Source: Geminicoccaceae bacterium (lineage in GTDB: Bacteria; Pseudomonadota; Alphaproteobacteria; Geminicoccales; Geminicoccaceae). From it: a stretch of 64,000 nt of DNA. Numbering within the stretch: position 1 is the first letter of the stretch; the number at the start of each line of letters is the position of its first letter. Of this stretch, positions 43,459-49,962 are shown in pieces. Both the position numbers and the translations under genes were made by a program. The notes under the pieces were generated by a model that worked only from the letters and a program-made list of their open reading frames with translations, ran no database searches and had not been told where the DNA came from. The stretch is from positions 62,001-126,000 of the forward strand of contig JANQPX010000037.1 in assembly GCA_028285265.1 (NCBI GenBank), read 5' to 3'.

Positions 43459-43478
43459 GGGGCAGCTTTGGCTGCCCC
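43459..43478 (+). terminator. Stem-loop after the transporter C binding-protein gene
   Basis: Eight-base perfect stem GGGGCAGC / GCTGCCCC with TTTG loop, 16 bases after the stop codon, before the permease start at 43501. No U-run. Third instance of a stem-loop in this position in the region. Confidence 0.6.
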
Positions 43479-43500
43479 CCATCCTTAACCAGGGCTAGCG

Positions 43501-44385
43501 ATGGCGATCACCCATCAGGCTATCGGGGATCGTGGCGTCAAATACTGGCTGGTCTGGCCGGCGGTCCTGATCCTGCTTCTAATCGGCCTGTTTCCGATCA
43601 TCTACACCCTTCTGGTCAGCTTTCAGAATATCAACATGCTGGAGGAGGACACGTCCTTTTCCGGTTTTATGCACTATGCAGCGCTCTTCAATGACGCCAG
43701 GCTTTGGCAGTCTGTTCTGCACACGCTGATCTTCACGGCGATCGCACTCCCAATCGAGCTGATTCTCGGCCTTGCCATGGCGTACCTGTTTTTGGATCGC
43801 ATGCCCGGTCGGCAAATTTTCGTCGCGCTTTTGGTGTTGCCGGTCATGATCTCACCGATCGTCGCCGGAGCGACTTGGCGGCTTCTCTTCGACAACCGCT
43901 TTGGCCCCATCAATCAGGTGCTCGGCTGGATTACTGGCGAGACCCAAACCATCCTTTGGCTGGTCAACCCGAACTTCGTCTATCCGGCAATTCTTCTAGC
44001 CGAGGTCTGGCAATGGACGCCCTTTATGTTCCTGCTCTTGCTCGCAGGGCTTTCGAATGTCGACCAGTCCCAGCTTGAAGCCGCTGAACTCGACGGTGCC
44101 TCCTGGTGGCGAACTTTTACCAAGATCGTGCTTCCGGCCATCCGTCCCGTGTTGGCGATTGCCCTTCTGATACGCTCCCTCGATCTCGTCCGTCTGTTCG
44201 ACGTGGTCTGGGCGCTCACCAGGGGTGGCCCCGGAACGATGACCGAAACCATCTCGATATACGCCTATGTTCAGGGCTTCCAGCAGTTCGAAACCAGCTA
44301 TACGGCGGCGGTAGCGATTATGATCATCATTCTCCTTTCGGTGATCGTCATCTTTGTCCTGAAGCGCATGGAGATTGCGCGTTGA
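43501..44385 (+). CDS. CUT1-type ABC permease (MalF/UgpA-like), transporter C
   Basis: A 294-residue six-helix permease with N-terminal segment YWLVWPAVLILLLIGLFPIIYTLLV, EAA loop EAAELDGASWWRTFTKIVLP and the late signature LFDVVWALTRGGPGTMTETISIYAY. The stop codon overlaps the start of the next permease (TTGA). Confidence 0.93.
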   Translation: MAITHQAIGDRGVKYWLVWPAVLILLLIGLFPIIYTLLVSFQNINMLEEDTSFSGFMHYAALFNDARLWQSVLHTLIFTAIALPIELILGLAMAYLFLDRMPGRQIFVALLVLPVMISPIVAGATWRLLFDNRFGPINQVLGWITGETQTILWLVNPNFVYPAILLAEVWQWTPFMFLLLLAGLSNVDQSQLEAAELDGASWWRTFTKIVLPAIRPVLAIALLIRSLDLVRLFDVVWALTRGGPGTMTETISIYAYVQGFQQFETSYTAAVAIMIIILLSVIVIFVLKRMEIAR

Positions 44386-45251
44386 CCTCGACGGCGCCGA
44401 CCGGCGCGAACTGGCGCAAACGCGAACGGCGGCGTTTGGCGTTGCGCTACGTCGGTGCGGTCATTGTGACGGCGCTGTTTCTATTCCCGATCTACTGGCT
44501 GTTCATGATCTCCTTCAAAACGCCGGAAGAGATCTTCGCGTCGCCGCCAGCATGGTACGCCAAGAGCATCCAGTGGGCGAACTACGAGGTGTTGTTTAAG
44601 GACGGTGATGCGGTCACCGTCTGGAACAGTTTGGTGGTGGCGTCAGTCTCGACCGTCATCGCCATGGTCCTCGGCACGATGGCCGCCTACTCGATCGCAC
44701 GCTTTCGGACCGGTGGTGATAATCTCGCCATCTGGATCATCTCCCAGCGCATGATTCCGCCGATCGTGATCGTTTTTCCCGTGTTCCTCCTCTACGTCTG
44801 GCTTGGAAGATTCGGCGTCGCCTGGATCGACAGCTATCACGGCTTGATTATCCTCTACACCGCCTTCAACCTTCCCTACGTCATATGGATGATGCGTGGC
44901 TATATCGAGGACATCCCGATTGAACTTGAAGAGAGCGCACTCGTTGATGGCCTGACCCGCTTTCAAGTGCTGTGGAAGGTGGTCTTTCCAATGGCACGAG
45001 CAGGTCTGTTCGCCACGGCTGTTTTCACCTTCATGTTCGCCTGGAACGACTTTATTTTTGCGCTGGTTCTCACGAGGACGGATGTCACAACCTTCCCCGT
45101 CCAGGTGACGCACTATTTTGGCGGACAGTCTAATTTCTGGGCGAAGATCGCAGCGATGAGTGTGCTCGGTACGGTACCGATCTTCATCGCAGTTGCCATT
45201 CTTCAGCGCTACCTCGTACGTGGCATCTCCCTCGGTGCCGTAAAGGGCTGA
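44382..45251 (+). CDS. CUT1-type ABC permease (MalG/UgpE-like), transporter C
   Basis: A 289-residue permease starting at TTG 44382, which overlaps the upstream stop codon. No ATG or GTG in frame gives a sensible start: the first helix YVGAVIVTALFLFPIYWLFMISF begins at about residue 24, and the next in-frame ATG falls inside it. EAA loop ELEESALVDGLTRFQVLWKVVFP; ending YLVRGISLGAVKG as in the family. Confidence 0.9.
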   Translation: MTSTAPTGANWRKRERRRLALRYVGAVIVTALFLFPIYWLFMISFKTPEEIFASPPAWYAKSIQWANYEVLFKDGDAVTVWNSLVVASVSTVIAMVLGTMAAYSIARFRTGGDNLAIWIISQRMIPPIVIVFPVFLLYVWLGRFGVAWIDSYHGLIILYTAFNLPYVIWMMRGYIEDIPIELEESALVDGLTRFQVLWKVVFPMARAGLFATAVFTFMFAWNDFIFALVLTRTDVTTFPVQVTHYFGGQSNFWAKIAAMSVLGTVPIFIAVAILQRYLVRGISLGAVKG

Positions 45252-45337
45252 TGAGATGACCATGCCATGGACGCGGACCGACAGTGTTAGGATCGACCGT
45301 ATGCCACCAAATAGGACGACAGATCAAGGAAGCGTCG

Positions 45338-46435
45338 ATGGGTAGGCTAACTCTCACCGACCTGCACAAACACTATGGCGACACCCACGCTGTCAAAGGC
45401 GTCAGCCTCGACATTCCTGAGGGGGAATTCGCTGTGTTGGTCGGTCCGTCGGGATGCGGGAAGAGCACCTTGCTCCGTTCCATTGCCGGCCTTGAGAACA
45501 TCGACCAGGGTACGATTGCGATCGACGACGAGGTCGTAAACGACATGCGTCCTCGTGATCGCAATATCGCCATGGTCTTCCAGAACTACGCTCTCTACCC
45601 GTACATGTCGGTCTATGACAACATTGCCTTCGGCTTGCGTGCGCGTAACGCAGCTGACTCGGATGTGAAGAGGCGCGTTGCCGCCGCGGCGGAGATGTTG
45701 GGCATCGAAACGCTGCTCGACCGGTTGCCCCGTCAGCTATCGGGCGGCCAACGTCAGCGTGTTGCGATCGGCCGCGCCATCGTGCGCGATGCCCGCCTCT
45801 TCCTCTTCGATGAGCCGCTTTCCAATCTGGATGCTAAACTTCGGGACGAGATGCGTGCGGAGATCAAGCGCCTTCATCAGGAACTTGGCAAGACCATGAT
45901 TTATGTAACCCATGATCAGGTCGAAGCAATGACGCTCGCAGATCGAATTGTTCTGCTGAAGGACGGTGTGATCGAACAGGAGGGCGCACCACTCGAACTT
46001 TTCGAACGACCGGCCACCGGGTTCGTCGCAGGTTTTCTCGGCTCGCCGTCAATGAACATGATTCCTGCGGCGCTCACCAACGGCGCTGATGGCCCAACAC
46101 TTCGATTGCAAACCGGCGAGGCGCTGCCTTTGCCGGCTGAACGAGCATCAGCGCTCCGTGAAGAAGGCGAGCGCGAGATCACGCTCGGACTTCGTCCGCA
46201 GCATTTTTCTCGAGCCGCCGAGACGCTCGCACCTGGCCATGTGCCGATATCGTCGATCGCGGATCTCATTCAGCCAACAGGAACGCAAACCTATGTGACA
46301 TCGACGATCGGCGGTGTCCCCGTGATCGCGGAGGTCGGCGCGCACGACGTTTCAGCGCAGGGAGCTTCGATCGATTATGCCATCGATATGGCCCGTGCGA
46401 TCCTGATCGATCCGGAGACCGACAAGGTGCTCTAG
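45338..46435 (+). CDS. CUT1-type ABC importer ATPase (UgpC/MalK-like), transporter C
   Basis: A 365-residue ATPase: Walker A GPSGCGKSTL, Q-loop VFQNYALYPYMSV, signature LSGGQRQRVAIGRAIV, Walker B LFLFDEPLSNLDAKLR, H-loop IYVTHDQVEAMTLADR, then a TOBE-like regulatory domain (LTLGLRPQHFSR-type segment). It is less similar to the ATPases of A and B than they are to each other. ATG at 45338 follows AAGGA; the longer frame from 45284 has no family match. Confidence 0.93.
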   Translation: MGRLTLTDLHKHYGDTHAVKGVSLDIPEGEFAVLVGPSGCGKSTLLRSIAGLENIDQGTIAIDDEVVNDMRPRDRNIAMVFQNYALYPYMSVYDNIAFGLRARNAADSDVKRRVAAAAEMLGIETLLDRLPRQLSGGQRQRVAIGRAIVRDARLFLFDEPLSNLDAKLRDEMRAEIKRLHQELGKTMIYVTHDQVEAMTLADRIVLLKDGVIEQEGAPLELFERPATGFVAGFLGSPSMNMIPAALTNGADGPTLRLQTGEALPLPAERASALREEGEREITLGLRPQHFSRAAETLAPGHVPISSIADLIQPTGTQTYVTSTIGGVPVIAEVGAHDVSAQGASIDYAIDMARAILIDPETDKVL

Positions 46436-46456
46436 GCACAAAGGGAGAAGAATAAA

Positions 46457-47344
46457 ATGGCAGTTTTTGCGACGAACATCGGGGCGCCTGAGGGCCCTAT
46501 TTGCTTTGACGACGGCTCGATGTACGTCACCGAGATGTCGAACGCAACGCTATCGGTTACTAAGATCGATGCGGCTGGTAACAAGAAAGTTCTCCACAAA
46601 ACAAACGGGCGTCCCAACGGTTTGGCGTTGGATGGCAAGGGGCGTATCTGGATCGCCGAGGCAGGACACAGTGCCTTGATTTGCATTGATGCCGAAGGCA
46701 AGGAGCTGCGTCGTAGTACGGGTGACGGTGACGTTAAGACGAACTTTCTTTTCCCTAATGACCTCTGTTTCAGCGACAGCGGCCTCCTCTATATGACCGA
46801 CAGTGGCATGAAGATCGCCGAGTTTCTTGACGGCCAAAACTTTGCCGATGGGTATAAAGGGTTCGACTGGGACGGCCGAGTTTATGAGATCGATCCGGTT
46901 TCTATGAAGGTTCAAAGAGTGATCGACGATCGGATGCTCTTTACCAACGGAATTTGCTTTGGACCGGATGGGATGCTCTATGCGAACGCTTCGTTCACTG
47001 GCGAGATCTACCGTTATGACTTAAGCCAGCAGCGCCCGACACGACAGATTTTCGGCAATGTTCTCCAACCCATTCATGGTGATGATTTCGCTGGGCCCGA
47101 TGGCATGAAGTTCGGTACGGATGGGCGGCTTTATTGCACCGTTTATGGACAGCAGAATGTAACCGTGCTGAACGCTGATGGCTCATTGGCCGAGCGTCTG
47201 CCGCTGGCCGGACCTTGTCCGACGAATTGTGCCTTTACCATGAAGGGCAATAAGCTACGCGTCACCGAAGTGGGAATTGGCCAAGTCGAAGAAATCGATG
47301 TTTCCTGCAATGGCCTCCAGTTGGCCATGCCCATCTTCGATTGA
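46457..47344 (+). CDS. SMP-30/gluconolactonase-type lactonase
   Basis: A 295-residue six-bladed beta-propeller of the SMP-30/Gnl/LRE family. Blade motifs: Glu in IGAPEGPICFDDGSMYV, RPNGLALDGKGRIWIAE, FPNDLCFSDSGLLYMTD, LFTNGICFGPDGMLYANA and FAGPDGMKFGTDGRLYCTVYG; the Glu, Asn and Asp residues correspond to the divalent-metal site. Family enzymes hydrolyse sugar or aldono-lactones, and sometimes other esters. It lies 21 bases after the transporter C ATPase, with a good ribosome site, so it probably acts on the imported compound or on a lactone formed from it. Confidence 0.9.
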   Translation: MAVFATNIGAPEGPICFDDGSMYVTEMSNATLSVTKIDAAGNKKVLHKTNGRPNGLALDGKGRIWIAEAGHSALICIDAEGKELRRSTGDGDVKTNFLFPNDLCFSDSGLLYMTDSGMKIAEFLDGQNFADGYKGFDWDGRVYEIDPVSMKVQRVIDDRMLFTNGICFGPDGMLYANASFTGEIYRYDLSQQRPTRQIFGNVLQPIHGDDFAGPDGMKFGTDGRLYCTVYGQQNVTVLNADGSLAERLPLAGPCPTNCAFTMKGNKLRVTEVGIGQVEEIDVSCNGLQLAMPIFD

Positions 47345-47695
47345 GGAGCGATTTGACCGAATTCATGGCTGTTGCTGCATAAGCTGCTGCTCTTGACGAC
47401 TCAGCCCGACAGCAACGCCACCCTGAGGGCGCAGGGCAACCAAGGTTCGTCTCGAACCTTGGGAACGATCATCGCCTGGGCGCCTGGCTCGAAGACGTCA
47501 CAGTTCAAATCGGCATGGGATGTTTCGGCTGCGTCGATAAGAGGCAGCGACATCAACGTCGACTGGGTGCTTTGGTGCTTTGAACGTGGCTGTTTTGGCA
47601 GATATCAGACCGTGCCGGCGACGCCGACATTGAAAAACTTTCCCGGAGGGCGGCAAAACACTCCAGGGCGAAATTCCACTAAGTCATCGAAGTCA
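47345..47695. other. Intergenic region between lactonase and tRNA-Thr
   Basis: About 350 bases. An open frame running 47372-47725 enters the tRNA gene and is not credible. The region borders the 3' end of the tRNA, the usual side for island integration, but no integrase gene or attachment repeat was seen here. Confidence 0.5.
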
Positions 47696-47771
47696 TGGTG
47701 CCGGCGACAGGACTTGAACCCGTAACCTCCCGCTTACAAGGCGGATGCTCTACCAGTTGAGCTACGCCGGC
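47696..47771 (-). tRNA. tRNA-Thr (anticodon UGU)
   Basis: Minus-strand tRNA of 76 bases. Acceptor stem GCCGGCG / CGCCGGC, discriminator A and an encoded CCA end, D-arm GCTC-AACTGGTA-GAGC, anticodon loop CTTGTAA with TGT at 34-36, anticodon stem TCCGC / GCGGG, and T-arm ACGGG-TTCAAGT-CCTGT. Reads ACA (threonine). Confidence 0.95.
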
Positions 47772-47829
47772 ATAGTATCCTCGGCTTCATACGAGGGTTC
47801 GTTGACTGAGGCAAGCCCGGTCTCGTCGG

Positions 47830-49074
47830 CTAGTTGTCAGCAGAAGGGGATTTTCCCTCCACCTCTACCAATTGCTGATCTCTCAGTTTGTAACCGGTGG
47901 GTGTTGAGGCTGCACCGTCATCGTTAGGTAGTGTCAACCAGATCACGCCTTCGTCGATCTCTTCTACGCGCGCCTGCGCAGGTGGTGGCTTGACGCCCGT
48001 GAGAAGTTTGACGCTTGCAAGCTCATAGCCTCCATCGGCGACGAGATAGCTCATCAAGTATTGGCGGTACACAGATTGGTCGGACTGATAAGCGAGGAAC
48101 ACAACTGCGTCGTCCGCTCCGTCATCGTTCAGATCGCCACGAGCCGCTATTTCAATGTCTGGTTCGACCTCCATCCATTCGCCAATGCGCTCGGCATCTG
48201 CGGTGATGATCGCTTCTAGCGTCGTGTCCTGGACTTCCGGCTGTCCATCTGACTCAACCTCGTCCGAGAGTTGCTCGGCCGCTTGAATGTCTTCAAGTGC
48301 TGGGACATTCTCTTCGAGCGCTGCGACGTCGTTCGATGCGCTTGGCTCCTCGGCGGGTTCGTCCAAAGGAGCTGGGGTCGGCTGGGCTACGGTCGACTCA
48401 ACGGCAGCCGTCTCGACAGCTGGAAGATCTGCTTCACATTGCCAACCGTCGCCGATCCATTTACCGACGATCGTTTCGAGTCGTCTTGGACAAAAGTCCG
48501 CATCATGTTCTGCGCGCCAAAGGAGCTGGCCAGGCTTACTAACGTCACCGTCTGCCCAATACACGAGCTCGCAAGGTTTCCGATCATTGGGATTATTGAC
48601 CTCGATGTGAATGAGCCTGGTCTCATCGCCATTGCGGCATTGGCGGCTGGCGAGAATGTACTTCCCGTCTTGGATCGGCTGGAGGTTGCCACCCTGCGGG
48701 GTCGCGGCTGGTTCAGGGGCCACTTCCGCCTGCTCTACAGGACTTCCTTCTTGGTCGCCACCTTCCTTAACGACATTGACGTCTGAGGTTTTTTGGCAGC
48801 TCCAACCATCGCCTTCTAAGTCGGCTTTTGTATTCTCAAGTCTCGTTGGACAGTAGTCACGATCAAATTGTGCCTTATAGAGAACCGCACGTTCGCCCTT
48901 ATCATCTTCAGCAATAACCTCGCAGGGCAGCGTGTGACCGGCTTTTTTGACCTCAACGGCGATACGGACGGAGGAGTCAATCTTTTGACACTGATACTCC
49001 GCCGCTTCAGCCTCAGCGGCCGCCCAGACCGTTATGCCCGCTACAAGAACCGCGGCTCGTGAACTCAAGGGCAT
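47830..49074 (-). CDS. Secreted protein with a duplicated cysteine-containing domain
   Basis: A 414-residue protein with a signal peptide (MPLSSRAAVLVAGITVWAAAEAEA). Two related modules follow: residues 27-94 (YQCQKIDSSVRIAVEVKKAG ... LPCEVIAEDDKGERAVLYKAQFDRDYCPTRLE ... GDGWSCQ) and 137-208 (SRQCRNGDETRLIHIEV ... KPCELVYWADGDVSKPGQLLWRAEHDADFCPRRLE ... GDGWQCE), each with four cysteines. A Pro/Glu/Ala-rich linker leads to a C-terminal domain beginning IAARGDLNDDGADDAVVFLAY, a calcium-type DxNDDGxDD motif. ATG 49074 is chosen for the signal peptide. It lies between the tRNA and the fdh terminator, alone. Family unknown to me. Confidence 0.85.
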   Translation of the reverse strand: MPLSSRAAVLVAGITVWAAAEAEAAEYQCQKIDSSVRIAVEVKKAGHTLPCEVIAEDDKGERAVLYKAQFDRDYCPTRLENTKADLEGDGWSCQKTSDVNVVKEGGDQEGSPVEQAEVAPEPAATPQGGNLQPIQDGKYILASRQCRNGDETRLIHIEVNNPNDRKPCELVYWADGDVSKPGQLLWRAEHDADFCPRRLETIVGKWIGDGWQCEADLPAVETAAVESTVAQPTPAPLDEPAEEPSASNDVAALEENVPALEDIQAAEQLSDEVESDGQPEVQDTTLEAIITADAERIGEWMEVEPDIEIAARGDLNDDGADDAVVFLAYQSDQSVYRQYLMSYLVADGGYELASVKLLTGVKPPPAQARVEEIDEGVIWLTLPNDDGAASTPTGYKLRDQQLVEVEGKSPSADN

Positions 49075-49293
49075 CGCAGAACCTCGTCGTGGCCTTGTCG
49101 CAATAGCGACATAAAAGATGCAGTTGCCTAGCACAGAATGTTCCGAGAATCGACCTTGATCGGTGGGTCAGCGTGGTTTCAAAGGCGAGATAGACCGCTC
49201 GAACCTCAAAGTTGGCGATGCCACCAAACGTCTGTTCGATTTTCTCAGGTTTTAGACGCTTTTTGGTTGTGGATATGTCACTCGTGTCTGAGA

Positions 49294-49323
49294 CGAAAAA
49301 AAGGGTAGCCGAAGCTACCCTTT
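49294..49323 (-). terminator. Intrinsic terminator of the formate dehydrogenase operon
   Basis: On the minus strand AAAGGGTAGC, TTCG tetraloop, GCTACCCTTT, then TTTTTCG: a ten-base perfect stem with U-run, 28 bases after the fdhB stop. A tetraloop hairpin of this kind is a textbook terminator. Confidence 0.92.
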
Positions 49324-49350
49324 CTCCCAAAGCGTTTGAGCGTAGTGCGT

Positions 49351-49950
49351 TTAGCTATCGCCCTTCATCTGATAGGCGGTGCCCCAGCCCCAAGCGCCGG
49401 AACCAAAGCCACGAGCCACGACGCGTTCGCGGTAGATGTCGGAGAGTACGTCGCCGTCACCACCCAAGAGTGCTTTGGTGGCGCACATCTCAGCGCAGAG
49501 CGGCAGCTTACCTTCGGCGAGGCGGTTGCGGCCGTATTTGGCGAATTCATCGGACGAGTTATTCTCCTCAGGACCGCCGGCACAGAACGTGCATTTGTCC
49601 ATCTTGCCTCTTGAGCCGTAGTTACCGGCCTGCGGGAACTGAGGAGCTCCGAAGGGACAGGCGTAGAAGCAGTATCCACAACCAATGCAAAGGTCTTTCG
49701 AATGAAGGACCACACCTTCATCGGTCTGATAGAAGCAGTCCACCGGGCAGACCGCCATGCAAGGTGCATCCGAACAATGCATGCAAGCGACTGAGATCGA
49801 GCGCTCCCCGGGTTCACCGTCATTGATCGTGACGACGCGTCTCCTGTTGATGCCCCAGGGCACCTCGTTCTCGTTCTTACAGGCGGTGACGCAGGCATTG
49901 CACTCGATGCAGCGCTCGGCGTCGCAAAGGAATCTCATTCTTGCTGCCAT
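49351..49950 (-). CDS. Formate dehydrogenase iron-sulfur (beta) subunit
   Basis: A 199-residue polyferredoxin with four cluster-binding cysteine groups: CDAERCIECNACVTACK, CMHCSDAPCMAVCP, CIGCGYCFYACP and CTFCAGG/CAEMCATKALL. It carries electrons from the molybdenum-type alpha subunit towards the quinone pool. The MRFLCDAERC start and FGSGAWGWGTAYQ end are as in FDH3-type beta subunits of alphaproteobacteria (fdh3B, from memory). It lacks a membrane anchor helix, and no gamma (cytochrome b) gene follows: the operon ends in a strong terminator. Start at 49950 has GGGAG upstream, 12 bases after the alpha stop codon. Confidence 0.92.
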   Translation of the reverse strand: MAARMRFLCDAERCIECNACVTACKNENEVPWGINRRRVVTINDGEPGERSISVACMHCSDAPCMAVCPVDCFYQTDEGVVLHSKDLCIGCGYCFYACPFGAPQFPQAGNYGSRGKMDKCTFCAGGPEENNSSDEFAKYGRNRLAEGKLPLCAEMCATKALLGGDGDVLSDIYRERVVARGFGSGAWGWGTAYQMKGDS

Positions 49951-49962
49951 GGTTCAGCTCCC

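Noticed and set aside
47372..47725. A plus-strand frame running into the tRNA-Thr gene
   Set aside because: Its end crosses a functional-looking tRNA gene, and the encoded sequence is unlike any family.
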